Source: Bos javanicus (Eukaryota; Chordata; Mammalia; Artiodactyla; Bovidae). From it: a DNA stretch of 64,000 nucleotides. The notes beneath the pieces were generated by a model, which was given only the letters and a program-made list of their open reading frames with translations, had not been told where the DNA came from and did not search any database. Of this stretch, positions 35,722-51,204 are shown one piece after another (position 1 is the stretch's first letter; every line of letters begins with the position of its first letter). The stretch lies in NCBI RefSeq assembly GCF_032452875.1, contig NW_026893839.1:124001-188000 (forward strand), given 5' to 3'. A program made the position numbers and the translations under genes.

Positions 35722-37075
35722 CAGATCACGTGACTGAGCATGCACTGTTCACGTGGCTGATCATACACTGATCACGTGACTGATCATGCACTGATCACGT
35801 GGCTATCATGCACTGATCACGTGGCTGATCATACACTGTTCACGTGTCTGACCATGCACTGATCACGTGGCTGATCATACACTGCTCACGTAACTGATCA
35901 TGCACTGATCACGTGGCTGATCATGCACTGATCACGTGGCTGATCATGCACTGTTCACGTGGCTGATCACACACTGATCACGTGACTGATCATGCACTGA
36001 TCACTGGCTATCATGCACTGATCACTGGCTATCATGCACTGATCACGTGGCTGATCATGCACTGATCACGTGACTGATCATGCACTGATCACGTCTATAT
36101 CATGCACTGATCACGTGACTGATCATGCACTGATCACGTGGATGATCATGCACTGATCACGTGACTGATCATGCACTGATCACGTGGCTATCATGCACTG
36201 ATCACGTGGCTGATCATGCACTGATCACGTAGCTACCATGTACTGATCACGTGACTGATCATGCACTGATCACGTAATTGATCATGCACTGATCACGTGG
36301 CTGATCATGCACTGATCACGTGGCTGATCATGCACTGATCACGTGACTGATCATGCACTGATCACGTGGCTGATCATGCACTGATCACGTGACTGATCAT
36401 GCACTGATCACGTGACTGATCATGCACTGATCACGTGGCTATCATGCACTGATCACGTGGCTGATCATGCACTGATCACGTAGCTACCATGCACTGATCA
36501 CGTGACTGATCATGCACTGATCACGTAATTGATCATGCACTGATCACGTGGCTGATCATGCACTGATCACGTGGCTGATCATGCACTGATCACGTGACTG
36601 ATCATGCACTGATCACGTGACTGATCATGCACTGATCACGTGGCTATCATGCACTGATCACGTGGCTGATCATGCACTGATCACGTGGCTGATCATGCAC
36701 TGATCACATGACTGATCATGCACTGATCACGTGACTGATCATGCACTGATCACGTGACTGATCATGCACTGATCACGTGGCTATCATGCACTGATCACGT
36801 GGCTGATCATGCACTGATCACGTAATGATCATGCACTGATCACGTGGCTGATCATGCACTGATCACGTAGCTATCATGCACTGATCACGTGACTGATCAT
36901 GCACTGATCACGTGACTGATCATGCACTGATCACGTGGCTGATCATGCACTGATCACGTGACTGATCATGCACTGATCACGTGACTGATCATGCACTGAT
37001 CACGTGGCTTATCATGCACTGATCATGTGACTGATCATGTGCTGATCATGTTTGCTATCATACACTGATCATGTG
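35722..37075. repeat. Type-1 array
   Basis: Closely collinear with 30841-32194, including the paired CACTGGCTATC units; same length. Confidence 0.85.
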
Positions 37076-37311
37076 CCTCTGGAGGCAATGAACAAAGAGC
37101 TGAGTAGGCACGAATCAGTCAGCAGGCAATAATCATGGAACTCAGCTGTGAGGAATCATGCTGCTCAGCTGGCAATAATCAAGCAGATGAGCAGGCAGGA
37201 ATTATGCAGCACAGCTGGCAATTGTCAAGCAGATGACAGGCAGGAATCGTGCAGCTCAGCTGGCAATTGTCAAGCAGATGAGCAGACAGTAATCACGCAG
37301 CTCAGCAGGCC
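37076..37311. repeat. Type-2 block, class beta, long
   Basis: AATGAAC; AAGCAGATGAGCAGG variant shared with 59204. Confidence 0.83.
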
Positions 37312-40300
37312 CTGATCACGTGACTGAGCATGCACTGTTCACGTGGCTGATCATACACTGATCACGTGACTGATCATGCACTGATCACGTGGCTATCATG
37401 CACTGATCACGTGGCTGATCATGCACTGATCACGTGGCTGATCATGCACTGATCACGTGGCTGATCATGCACTGATCACGTGGCTGATCATGCACTGATC
37501 ACGTGGCTATCATGCACTGATCACGTGGCTGATCATGCACTGATCACGGGACTGATCATGCACTGATCACGGGCTATCATGCACTGATCACATGACTGAT
37601 CATGCACTGATCACGTGGCTGATCATGCACTGATCACGTGACTGATCATGCACTGATCACGTGACTGATCATGCACTGATCACGTGGCTGATCATGCACT
37701 GATCACGTGGCTGATCATGCACTGATCACGTGACTGATCATGCACTGATCACGTGACTGATCATGCACTGATCACGTGGCTATCATGCACTGATCACGTG
37801 ACTGATCATGCACTGATCACGTAGCTACCATGTACTGTCACGTGACTGATCATGCACTGATCACGTAATTGATCATGCACTGATCACGTGGCTGATCATG
37901 CACTGATCACGTGACTGATCATGCACTGATCACGTGGCTGATCATGCACTGATCACGTGGCTATCATGCACTGATCACGTGGCTGATCATGCACTGATCA
38001 CGTAGCTACCATGCACTGATCACGTGACTGATCATGCACTGATCACGTGACTGATCATGCACTGATCACGTGGCTGATCATGCACTGATCACGTGGCTGA
38101 TCATGCACTGATCACGTGACTGATCATGCACTGATCACGTGACTGATCATGCACTGATCACGTGGCTATCATGCACTGATCACGTGGCTGATCATACTGA
38201 TCACGTGCTGTCATGCACTGATCACGTGGCTGATCATGCACTGATCACGTGACTGATCATGCACTGATCACGTGGCTATCATGCACTGATCACGTGGCTA
38301 TCATGCACTGATCACGTGGCTGATCATGCACTGATCACGTAGCTATCATGCACTGATCACGTGACTGATCATGCACTGATCACGTGGCTGATCATGCACT
38401 GATCACGTGACTGATCATGCACTGATCACGTGACTGATCATGCACTGATCACATGGATATCATGCACTGATCACGTGGCTGATCATGCACTGATCACGTG
38501 TCTGATCATGCACTGATCACGTGGCTGATCATGCACTGATCACGTGACTGATCATGCACTGATCACGTGGCTATCATGCACTGATCACGTGGCTGATCAT
38601 GCACTGATCACGTGGCTGATCATGCACTGATCACGTGACTGATCATGCACTGATCACGTGGCTATCATGCACTGATCACGTGGCTGATCATGCACTGATC
38701 ACGTGACTGATCATGCACTGATCACGTGGCTGATCATGCACTGATCACGTGGCTATCATGCACTGATCACGTGACTGATCATGCACTGATCACGTGGCTG
38801 ATCATGCACTGATCACGTGACTGATCATGCACTGATCACGTGGCTGATCATGCACTGATCACGTGGCTGATCATGCACTGATCACGTGGCTATCATGCAC
38901 TGATCACGTGGCTGATCATGCACTGATCACGTGACTGATCATGCACTGATCACGTGGCTATCATGCACTGATCACGTGACTGATCATGCACTGATCACGT
39001 GGCTGATCATGCACTGATCACGTGACTGATCATGCACTGATCACGTGACTGATCATGCACTGATCACGTGGCTATCATGCACTGATCACGTGGCTGATCA
39101 TGCACTGATCACGTAGGTACCATGCACTGATCACGTGACTGATCATGCACTGATCACGTGACTGATCATGCACTGATCACGTGGCTATCATGCACTGATC
39201 ACGTGGCTGATCATGCACTGATCACGTGGCTGATCATGCATGATCACGCAGCTATCATGCACTGATCACGTGACTGATCATGCACTGATCACGTGACTGA
39301 TCATGCACTGATCACGTGGCTATCATGCACTGATCACGTGGCTGATCATGCACTGATCACGTAGCTACCATGTACTGATCACGTGACTGATCATGCACTG
39401 ATCACGTGACTGATCATGCACTGATCACGTGGCTATCATGCACTGATCACGTGACTGATCATGCACTGATCACGTGACTGATCATGCACTGATCACGTGA
39501 CTGATCATGCACTGATCACGTGGCTGATCATGCACTGATCACGTGGCTATCATGCACTGATCACGTGGCTGATCATGCACTGATCACGTAGCTACCATGC
39601 ACTGATCACGTGACTGATCATGCACTGATCACGTGATTGATCATGCACTGATCACGTGGCTGATCATGCACTGATCACGTGACTGATCATGCACTGATCA
39701 CGTGACTGATCATGCACTGATCACGTGACTGATCATGCACTGATCACGTGGCTATCATGCACTGATCACGTGGCTGATCATGCACTGATCACGTGGCTGA
39801 TCATGCATGATCACGCAGCTATCATGCACTGATCACGTGACTGATCATGCACTGATCACGTGACTGATCATGCACTGATCACGTGATGATCATGCACTGA
39901 TCACGTGACTGATCATGCACTGATCACGTGGCTATCATGCACTGATCACGTGGCTGATCATGCACTGATCACGTGGCTATCATGCACTGATCACGTGACT
40001 GATCATGCACTGATCACGTGGCTGATCATGCACTGATCACGTGACTGATCATGCACTGATCACGTGACTGATCATGCACTGATCACGTGACTGATCATGC
40101 ACTGATCACGTGGCTATCATGCACTGATCACGTGGCTGATCATGCACTGATCACGTAGCTACCATGCACTGATCACGTGACTGATCATGCACTGATCACG
40201 TAATTGATCATGCACTGATCACGTGGCTGATCATGCACTGATCACGTGGCTGATCATGCACTGATCACGTGACTGATCATGCACTGATCACGTGACTGAT

Positions 40301-40930
40301 CATGCACTGATCACGTGGCTATCATGCACTGATCACGTGGCTGATCATGCACTGATCACGTGGCTGATCATGCACTGATCACGTGACTGATCATGCACTG
40401 ATCACGTGACTGATCATGCACTGATCACGTGGCTATCATGCACTGATCACGTGGCTGATCATGCACTGATCACGTAGCTACCATGTACTGGTCACATGAC
40501 TGATCATGCACTGATCACGTGACTGATCATGCACTGATCACGTGGCTATCATGCACTACTCACGTGGCTGATCATGCAATGATCATGTAGCTACCATGTA
40601 CTGGTCACGTGACTGATCATACACCCATCAGGTGACTGATCATGCACTGATCACGTGGCTATCATGCACTGATCACGTGGCTGATCATGCACTGATCACG
40701 TGCCTGATCATGCACTGATCACGTGACTGATCATGCACTGATCACGTGGCTGATCATGCACTGATCACGTGGCTGATCATGCACTGATCACGTGGCTGAT
40801 CATGCACTGATACCGTGACTGAGCATGGACTGATCACATGACTATCATGTAGTGATCACGTGACTTAATGGCGCTGATCATGTGACTGATCATGCACTGA
40901 TCATGTTTGCTATCATACACTGATCATGTG
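37312..40930. repeat. Type-1 array, longest tract
   Basis: About 3.6 kb, collinear at first with 32431-35481 but roughly 570 bp longer. Lead-in cassette variant from 40577 (TACTGGTCACG instead of TACAGGTCACG). No non-satellite sequence seen. Confidence 0.85.
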
Positions 40931-41125
40931 CCTCTGGAGGCAATAAACAAAGAGCTGAGTAGGCACGAATCAAACAGTCAGCAGGCAATAATCATGGAAC
41001 TCAGCTGTGAGGAATCATGCTGCTCAGCTGGCAATAATCAAGCAGCTGAGCAGGCAGGAATTACGCAGCACAGCTGGCAATTGTCAAGCAGATGAGCAGA
41101 CAGTAATCACGCAGCTCAGCAGGCC
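40931..41125. repeat. Type-2 block, class alpha, short
   Basis: Short form with CTCAGCTGTG. First of three similar 1.2-kb units (with 51010 and 62498). Confidence 0.85.
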
Positions 41126-42134
41126 CTGATCACGTGACTGAGCATGCACTGTTCACGTGGCTGATCATACACTGATCACGTGATGATCATGCACTGATCA
41201 CTTGGATATCATGCACTGATCACGTGGCTGATCATACACTGTTCACGTGTCTGACCATGCACTGATCACGTGGCTGATCATACACTGCTCACGTAACTGA
41301 TCATGCACTGATCACGTGGCTATCATGCACTGATCACGTGGCTGAACATGCACTGTTCACGTGGCTGATCACACACCTGTCACGTGACATATCATGCACT
41401 GATCACGTGGCACTCATGCACTGATCACGTGGCTGATCATACACTGATCACGTAACTCATCATGCACACATCACGTGGCTATCATGCACTGCTCACGTGG
41501 CTGTCATGGAATGATCACGTAGCTACCATATACTGGTCACGTGACTGATCATGCACTGATCACGTAAATGATCATGCACTGATCACGTGACTGATCATGC
41601 ACTGATCACGTGACTGATCATGCACTGATCACGTGGCTATCATGCACTGATCACGTGGCTGATCATGCACTGATCACGTGCCTGATCATGCACTGATCAC
41701 ATGACTGATCATGCACTGATCACGTGACTGATCATGCACTGATCACGTGGCTATCATGCACTACTCACGTGGCTGATCATGCAATGATCATGTAGCTACC
41801 ATGTACAGGTCACGTGAATGATCATACACCCATCAGGTGACTGATCATGCACTGATCACGTGGCTATCATGCACTGATCACGTGACTGATCATGCACTGA
41901 TCACGTCTATATCATGCACTGATCACATGACTGCCCATGCACTGATCACGTGGATGATCATACACTAATCATGTGACAGATCATGCACTGATCACGTGGC
42001 TGATCATGCACTGATACCGTGACTGAGCATGGACTGATCACATGACTATCATGTAGTGATCACGTGACTTAATGGCGCTGATCATGTGACTGATCATGCA
42101 CTGATCATGTTTGCTATCATACACTGATCATGTG
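41126..42134. repeat. Type-1 array, diverged
   Basis: Keeps many private variants: CACTTGGATATC, GTGACATATC, GGCACTCATGC, GCACACATCACG, CATGGAATG, CCATATACTGG, CACGTAAATG. This phase also borders the junction at 19362. Lead-in from 41782. Confidence 0.85.
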
Positions 42135-42374
42135 CCTCTGGAGGCAATAAACAAAGAGCTGAGTAGGCACGAATCAAACAGTCAGCAGGCAATAATCATG
42201 GAACTCAGGTGTGAGGAATCATGCTGCTCAGCTGGCAATAATCAAGCAGCTGAGCAGGCAGGAATTACGCAGCACAGCTGGCAATTGTCAAGCAGATGAC
42301 AGGCAGGAATCGTGCAGCTCAGCTGGCAATTGTCAAGCAGATGAGCAGACAGTAATCACGCAGCTCAGCAGGCC
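42135..42374. repeat. Type-2 block, class alpha, long
   Basis: CTCAGGTGTG variant; extra 45-bp pair present. Confidence 0.85.
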
Positions 42375-43543
42375 CTGATCACGTGACTGAGCATGCACTG
42401 TTCACGTGGCTGATCATGCACTGATCACGTGATTGATCATGCACTGATCACGTGACTATCATGCACTGATCACGTGGCTGATCATGCACTGATCACGTGA
42501 CTGATCATGCACTGATCACGTGGCTATCATGCACTGCTCACGTGGCTGATCATGCACTGATCACGTGGCTATCATGCACTGATCACGTGACTGATCATGC
42601 ACTGATCACGTGGCTGATCATGCACTGATCACGTGGCTGATCATGCACTGATCACGTGGCTGATCATGCACTGATCACGTGACTGATCATGCACTGATCA
42701 CGTGACTGATCATGCACTGATCACGTGGCTATCATGCACTGATCACGTGGCTGATCATGCACTGATCACGTGACTGATCATGCACTGATCACGTGACTGA
42801 TCATGCACTGATCACGTGACTGATCATGCACTGATCACGTGGCTATCATGCACTGATCACGTGGCTGATCATGCACTGATCACGTAGCTACCATGTACTG
42901 TCACGTGACTGATCATGCACTGATCACGTGACTGATCATGCACTGATCACGTGGCTATCATGCACTGATCACGTGGCTGATCATGCACTGATCACGTGAC
43001 TGATCATGCACTGATCACGTGACTGATCATGCACTGATCACGTGGCTATCATGCACTGATCACGTGGCTGATCATGCACTGATCACGTGGCTGATCATGC
43101 ACTGATCACGTGACTGATCATGCACTGATCACGTGACTGATCATGCACTGATCACGTGGCTATCATGCACTACTCACGTGGCTGATCATGCAATGATCAT
43201 GTAGCTATCATGTACAGGTCACGTGAATGATCATACACCCATCAGGTGACTGATCATGCACTGATCACGTGGCTATCATGCACTGATCACGTGACTGATC
43301 ATGCACTGATCACGTCTATATCATGCACTGATCACATGACTGCCCATGCACTGATCACGTGGATGATCATACACTAATCATGTGACAGATCATGCACTGA
43401 TCACGTGGCTGATCATGCACTGATACCGTGACTGAGCATGGACTGATCACATGACTATCATGTAGTGATCACGTGACTTAATGGCGCTGATCATGTGACT
43501 GATCATGCGCTGATCATGTTTGCTATCATACACTGATCATGTG
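42375..43543. repeat. Type-1 array
   Basis: Near-consensus; one CACGTAGCTACC unit near 42883 followed by a truncated TACTGTCACG. Lead-in from 43191. Confidence 0.85.
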
Positions 43544-43783
43544 CCTCTGGAGGCAATAAACAAAGAGCTGAGTAGGCACGAATCAAACAGTCAGCAGGCA
43601 ATAATCATGGAACTCAGCTGTGAGGAATCATGCTGCTCAGCTGGCAATAATCAAGCAGCTGAGCAGGCAGGAATTACGCAGCACAGCTGGCAATTGTCAA
43701 GCAGATGACAGGCAGGAATCGTGCAGCTCAGCTGGCAATTGTCAAGCAGATGAGCAGACAGTAATCACGCAGCTCAGCAGGCC
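43544..43783. repeat. Type-2 block, class alpha, long
   Basis: CTCAGCTGTG variant in the long form, an uncommon combination shared with 20854 and 53513. Confidence 0.85.
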
Positions 43784-44679
43784 CTGATCACGTGACTGAG
43801 CATGCACTGTTCACGTGGCTGATCATACACTGATCACGTGACTGATCATGCACTGATCACGTGGCTATCATGCACTGATCACGTGGCTGATCATACACTG
43901 ATCACGTGTCTGATCATGCACTGATCACGTGGCTGATCATACACTGATCACGTAACTGATCATGCACTGATCACGTGGCTGATCATGCACTGATCACGTG
44001 ACTGATCATGCACTGATCACGTGGCTATCATGCACTGATCACGTGGCTGATCATGCACTGATCACGTGGCTACATATACTGATCACGTGACTGATCATGC
44101 ACTGATCACGTGGCTGATCATGCACTGATCACGTGACTGATCATGCACTGATCACGTGACTGATCATGCACTGATCACGTGGCTATCATGCACTGATCAC
44201 GTGGCTGATCATGCACTGATCACGTGCCTGATCATGCACTATCACATGACTGATCATGCACTGATCACGTGACTGATCATGCACTGATCACGTGGCTATC
44301 ATGCACTACTCACGTGGCTGATCATGCAATGATCATGTAGCTACCATGTACAGGTCACGTGAATGATCATACACCCATCAGGTGACTGATCATGCACTGA
44401 TCACGTGGCTATCATGCACTGATCACGTGACTGATCATGCACTGATCACGTCTATATCATGCACTGATCACATGACTGCCCATGCACTGATCACGTGGAT
44501 GATCATACACTAATCATGTGACAGATCATGCACTGATCACGTGGCTGATCATGCACTGATACCGTGACTGAGCATGGACTGATCACATGACTATCATGTA
44601 GTGATCACGTGACTTAATGGCGCTGATCATGTGACTGATCATGCACTGATCATGTTTGCTATCATACACTGATCATGTG
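43784..44679. repeat. Type-1 array
   Basis: Contains GGCTACATATACTG near 44069, a fused unit seen also near 48694, 51601 and 63089. Lead-in from 44327. Confidence 0.85.
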
Positions 44680-44874
44680 CCTCTGGAGGCAATAAACAAA
44701 GAGCTGAGTAGGCACGAATCAAACAGTCAGCAGGCAATAATCATGGAACTCAGGTGTGAGGAATCATGCTGCTCAGCTGGCAATAATCAAGCAGCTGAGC
44801 AGGCAGGAATTACGCAGCACAGCTGGCAATTGTCAAGCAGATGAGCAGACAGTAATCACGCAGCTCAGCAGGCC
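44680..44874. repeat. Type-2 block, class alpha, short
   Basis: Short form but with CTCAGGTGTG, a mix of markers usually found on long blocks. Confidence 0.85.
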
Positions 44875-45726
44875 CTGATCACGTGACTGAGCATGCACTG
44901 TTCACGTGGCTGATCATACACTGATCACGTGATGATCATGCACTGATCACTTGGATATCATGCACTGATCACGTGGCTGATCATACACTGTTCACGTGTC
45001 TGACCATGCACTGATCACGTGGCTGATCATACACTGCTCACGTAACTGATCATGCACTGATCACGTGGCTATCATGCACTGATCACGTGGCTGATCATGC
45101 ACTGATCACGTGGCTGATCACACACTGTCACGTGACATATCATGCACTGATCACGTGGCACTCATGCACTGATCACGTGGCTGATCATACACTGATCACG
45201 TAACTGATCATGCACTGATCACGTGGCTATCATGCACTGCTCACGTGGCTGTCATGCAATGATCACGTAGCTACCATATACTGGTCACGTGACTGATCAT
45301 GCACTGATCACGTAAATGATCATGCACTGATCACGTGACTGATCATGCACTGATCACGTGACTGATCATGCACTGATCACGTGGCTGATCATGCACTGAT
45401 CACGTGGCTGATCATGCACTGATCACGTGGCTGATCATGCACTGATCACGTGGCTGATCATGCACTGATCACGTGGCTATCATGCACTGATCACGTGGCT
45501 GATCATGCACTGATCACGTGACTGATCATGCACTGATCACGTGACTGATCATGCACTGATCACGTGGCTGATCATGCACTGATCACGTGGCTATCATGCA
45601 CTGATCACGTGACTGATCATGCACTGATCACATGACTGATCATGCACTGATCACGTGGCTTATCATGCACTGATCATGTGACTGATCATGCGCTGATCAT
45701 GTTTGGTGTCATACACTGATCATGTG
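44875..45726. repeat. Type-1 array
   Basis: Starts like 41126 (CACGTGATGATC, CACTTGGATATC, GTGACATATC), then becomes consensus and ends with the class-beta approach. Confidence 0.85.
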
Positions 45727-45962
45727 CCTCTGGAGGCAATGAACAAAGAGCTGAGTAGGCACGAATCAGTCAGCAGGCAATAATCATGGAACTCAGCTCT
45801 GAGAAATCATGCTGCTCAGCTGGCAATAATCAAGCAGCTGAGCAGGCAGGAATTACGCAGCACAGCTGGCAATTGTCAAGCAGATGACAGGCAGGAATCG
45901 TGCAGCTCAGCTGGCAATTGTCAAGCAGATGAGCAGACAGTAATCACGCAGCTCAGCAGGCC
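45727..45962. repeat. Type-2 block, class beta, long
   Basis: AATGAAC with private CTCAGCTCTGAG; preceded by TTTGGTGTCATAC as at 21536. Confidence 0.83.
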
Positions 45963-47513
45963 CTGATCACGTGACTGAGCATGCACTGTTCACGTGGCTG
46001 ATCATACACTGATCACGTGACTGATCATGCACTGATCATGTGACTGATCATGCACTGATCACGTGGCTATCATGCACTGATCACGTGGCTGATCATGCAC
46101 TGATCACGGACTGATCATGCACTGATCACGGGCTATCATGCACTGATCATGACTGACTCATGCACTGATCACGTGGCTGATCATGCACTGATCACGTGAC
46201 TGATCATGCACTGATCACGTGACTGATCATCACTGATCACGTGACTGATCATGCACTGATCACGTGGCTATCATGCACTGATCACGTGGCTGATCATGCA
46301 ATGATCACGTAGCTACCATGCACTGATCACGTGACTGATCATGCACTGATCACGTAATTGATCATGCACTGATCACGTGGCTGATCATGCACTGATCACG
46401 TGACTGATCATGCACTGATCACGTGACTGATCATGCACTGATCACGTGACTGATCATGCACTGATCACGTGGCTATCATGCACTGATCACGTGGCTGATC
46501 ATGCACTGATCACGTGGCTGATCATGCACTGATCACGCAGCTATCATGCACTGATCACGTGACTGATCATGCACTGATCACGTGACTGATCATGCACTGA
46601 TCACGTGGCTATCATGCACTGATCACGTGGCTGATCATGCACTGATCACGTAGCTACCATGCACTGATCACGTGACTGATCATGCACTGATCACGTGACT
46701 GATCATGCACTGATCACGTGGCTATCATGCACTGATCACGTGACTGATCATGCACTGATCACGTGGCTATCATGCACTGATCACGTGGCTGATCATGCAC
46801 TGATCACGTGGCTGATCATGCATGATCACGTAGCTATCATGCACTGATCACGTGACTGATCATGCACTGATCACGTGGCTGATCATGCACTGATCACGTG
46901 GCTGATCATGCACTGATCACGTGACTGATCATGCACTGATCACGTGACTGATCATGCACTGATCACGTGACTGATCATGCACTGATCACGTGGCTGATCA
47001 TGCACTGATCACGTGGCTGATCATGCACTGATCACGTGGCTGATCATGCATGATCACGCAGCTACCATGTACTGGTCACATGACTGATCATGCACTGATC
47101 ACGTGACTGATCATGCACTGATCACGTGGCTATCATGCACTACTCACGTGGCTGATCATGCAATGATCATGTAGCTACCATGTACAGGTCACGTGAATGA
47201 TCATACACCCATCAGGTGACTGATCATGCACTGATCACGTGGCTATCATGCACTGATCACGAGACTGATCATGCACTGATCACGTCTATATCATGCACTG
47301 ATCACATGACTGCCCATGCACTGATCACGTGGATGATCATACACTAATCATGTGACAGATCATGCACTGATCACGTGGCTGATCATGCACTGATACCGTG
47401 ACTGAGCATGGACTGATCACATGACTATCATGTAGTGATCACGTGACTTAATGGCGCTGATCATGTGACTGATCATGCGCTGATCATGTTTGCTATCATA
47501 CACTGATCATGTG
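45963..47513. repeat. Type-1 array
   Basis: Near-consensus units with scattered one-base losses (GATCATCACTG, GCATGATCACG). Lead-in from 47161. Confidence 0.85.
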
Positions 47514-47753
47514 CCTCTGGAGGCAATAAACAAAGAGCTGAGTAGGCACGAATCAAACAGTCAGCAGGCAATAATCATGGAACTCAGGTGTGAGGAATCA
47601 TGCTGCTCAGCTGGCAATAATCAAGCAGCTGAGCAGGCAGGAATTACGCAGCACAGCTGGCAATTGTCAAGCAGATGACAGGCAGGAATCGTGCAGCTCA
47701 GCTGGCAATTGTCAAGCAGATGAGCAGACAGTAATCACGCAGCTCAGCAGGCC
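47514..47753. repeat. Type-2 block, class alpha, long
   Basis: GCCCAGATCACG marker follows. 1,792 bp before the next, very similar block. Confidence 0.85.
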
Positions 47754-49305
47754 CAGATCACGTGACTGAGCATGCACTGTTCACGTGGCTGATCATACAC
47801 TGATCACGTGACTGATCATGCACTGATCACGTGGCTATCATGCACTGATCACGTGGCTGATCATACACTGTTCACGTGTCTGACCATGCACTGATCACGT
47901 GGCTGATCATACACTGCTCACGTAACTGATCATGCACTGATCACGTGGCTGATCATGCACTGATCACGTGGCTGATCATGCACTGATCACGTGGCTGATC
48001 ATGCACTGATCACGTGACTGATCATGCACTGATCACTGGCTATCATGCACTGATCACTGGCTATCATGCACTGATCACGTGGCTGATCATGCACTGATCA
48101 CGTGACTGATCATGCACTGATCACGTCTATATCATGCACTGATCACGTGACTGATCATGCACTGATCACGTGATGATCATGCACTGATCACGTGACTGAT
48201 CATGCACTGATCACGTGGCTATCATGCACTGCTCACGTGGCTGATCATGCAATGATCACGTAGCTACCATGTACTGGTCACGTGACTGATCATGCACTGA
48301 TCACGTAATTGATCATGCACTGATCACGTGACTGATCATGCACTGATCACGTGACTGATCATGCACTGATCACGTGACTGATCATGCACTGATCACGTGG
48401 CTATCATGCACTGATCACGTGGCTGATCATGCACTGATCACGTAGCTACCATGCACTGATCACGTGACTGATCATGCACTGATCACGTGGCTATCATGCA
48501 CTGATCACGTGGCTGATCATGCACTGATCACGTGGCTGATCATGCACTGATCACGTGGCTGATCATGCACTGATCACGTGACTGATCATGCACTGATCAC
48601 GTGGCTGATCATGCACTGATCACGTGACTGATCATGCACTGATCACGTGGCTATCATGCACTGATCACGTGGCTGATCATGCACTGATCACGTGGCTACA
48701 TATACTGATCACGTGACTGATCATGCACTGATCACGTGGCTGATCATGCACTGATCACGTGACTGATCATGCACTGATCACGTGACTGATCATGCACTGA
48801 TCACGTGGCTATCATGCACTGATCACGTGGCTGATCATGCACTGATCACGTGCCTGATCATGCACTATCACATGACTGATCATGCACTGATCACGTGACT
48901 GATCATGCACTGATCACGTGGCTATCATGCACTACTCACGTGGCTGATCATGCAATGATCATGTAGCTACCATGTACAGGTCACGTGAATGATCATACAC
49001 CCATCAGGTGACTGATCATGCACTGATCACGTGGCTATCATGCACTGATCACGAGACTGATCATGCACTGATCACGTCTATATCATGCACTGATCACATG
49101 ACTGCCCATGCACTGATCACGTGGATGATCATACACTAATCATGTGACAGATCATGCACTGATCACGTGGCTGATCATGCACTGATACCGTGACTGAGCA
49201 TGGACTGATCACATGACTATCATGTAGTGATCACGTGACTTAATGGCGCTGATCATGTGACTGATCATGCGCTGATCATGTTTGCTATCATACACTGATC
49301 ATGTG
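47754..49305. repeat. Type-1 array
   Basis: Paired CACTGGCTATC units near 48034; CACGTAGCTACC near 48258 and 48442; GGCTACATATACTG near 48694. Lead-in from 48953. Confidence 0.85.
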
Positions 49306-49545
49306 CCTCTGGAGGCAATAAACAAAGAGCTGAGTAGGCACGAATCAAACAGTCAGCAGGCAATAATCATGGAACTCAGGTGTGAGGAATCATGCTGCTC
49401 AGCTGGCAATAATCAAGCAGCTGAGCAGGCAGGAATTACGCAGCACAGCTGGCAATTGTCAAGCAGATGACAGGCAGGAATCGTGCAGCTCAGCTGGCAA
49501 TTGTCAAGCAGATGAGCAGACAGTAATCACGCAGCTCAGCAGGCC
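49306..49545. repeat. Type-2 block, class alpha, long
   Basis: Same markers as the block at 47514. Confidence 0.85.
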
Positions 49546-51009
49546 CAGATCACGTGACTGAGCATGCACTGTTCACGTGGCTGATCATACACTGATCACG
49601 TGACTGATCATGCACTGATCACGTGGCTATCATGCACTGATCACGTGGCTGATCATACACTGTTCACGTGTCTGACCATGCACTGATCACGTGGCTGATC
49701 ATACACTGCTCACGTAACTGATCATGCACTGATCACGTGGCTGATCATGCACTGATCACGTGGCTGATCATGCACTGATCACGTGGCTGATCATGCACTG
49801 ATCACGTGACTGATCATGCACTGATCACTGGCTATCATGCACTGATCACTGGCTATCATGCACTGATCACGTGGCTGATCATGCACTGATCACGTGACTG
49901 ATCATGCACTGATCACGTCTATATCATGCACTGATCACGTGACTGATCATGCACTGATCACGTGGATGATCATGCACTGATCATGTGACTGATCATGCAC
50001 TGATCACGTGGCTATCATGCACTGCTCACGTGGCTGATCATGCAATGATCACGTAGCTACCATGTACTGGTCACGTGACTGATCATGCACTGATCACGTA
50101 ATTGATCATGCACTGATCACGTGACTGATCATGCACTGATCACGTGACTGATCATGCACTGATCACGTGACTGATCATGCACTGATCACGTGGCTATCAT
50201 GCACTGATCACGTGGCTGATCATGCACTGATCACGTAGCTACCATGTACTGATCACGTGACTGATCATGCACTGATCACGTAATTGATCATGCACTGATC
50301 ACGTGGCTGATCATGCACTGATCACGTGGCTGATCATGCACTGATCACGTGACTGATCATGCACTGATCACGTGACTGATCATGCACTGATCACGTGGCT
50401 ATCATGCACTGATCACGTGGCTGATCATGCACTGATCACGTGCTGATCATGCACTGATCACGTGACTGATCATGCACTGATCACGTGACTGATCATGCAC
50501 TGATCACGTGGCTATCATGCACTGATCACGTGGCTGATCATGCACTGATCACGTAGCTACCATGTACTGGTCACATGACTGATCATGCACTGATCACGTG
50601 ACTGATCATGCACTGATCACGTGGCTATCATGCACTACTCACGTGGCTGATCATGCAATGATCATGTAGCTACCATGTACTGGTCACGTGACTGATCATA
50701 CACCCATCAGGTGACTGATCATGCACTGATCACGTGGCTATCATGCACTGATCACGTGGCTGATCATGCACTGATCACGTGCCTGATCATGCACTGATCA
50801 CGTGACTGATCATGCACTGATCACGTGGCTGATCATGCACTGATCACGTGGCTGATCATGCACTGATCACGTGGCTGATCATGCACTGATACCGTGACTG
50901 AGCATGGACTGATCACATGACTATCATGTAGTGATCACGTGACTTAATGGCGCTGATCATGTGACTGATCATGCACTGATCATGTTTGCTATCATACACT
51001 GATCATGTG
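49546..51009. repeat. Type-1 array
   Basis: First half collinear with 47754-48480. Lead-in variant with TACTGGTCACG from 50656. Confidence 0.85.
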
Positions 51010-51204
51010 CCTCTGGAGGCAATAAACAAAGAGCTGAGTAGGCACGAATCAAACAGTCAGCAGGCAATAATCATGGAACTCAGCTGTGAGGAATCATGCT
51101 GCTCAGCTGGCAATAATCAAGCAGCTGAGCAGGCAGGAATTACGCAGCACAGCTGGCAATTGTCAAGCAGATGAGCAGACAGTAATCACGCAGCTCAGCA
51201 GGCC
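51010..51204. repeat. Type-2 block, class alpha, short
   Basis: Second of the 1.2-kb units; same variant set as 40931. Confidence 0.85.
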
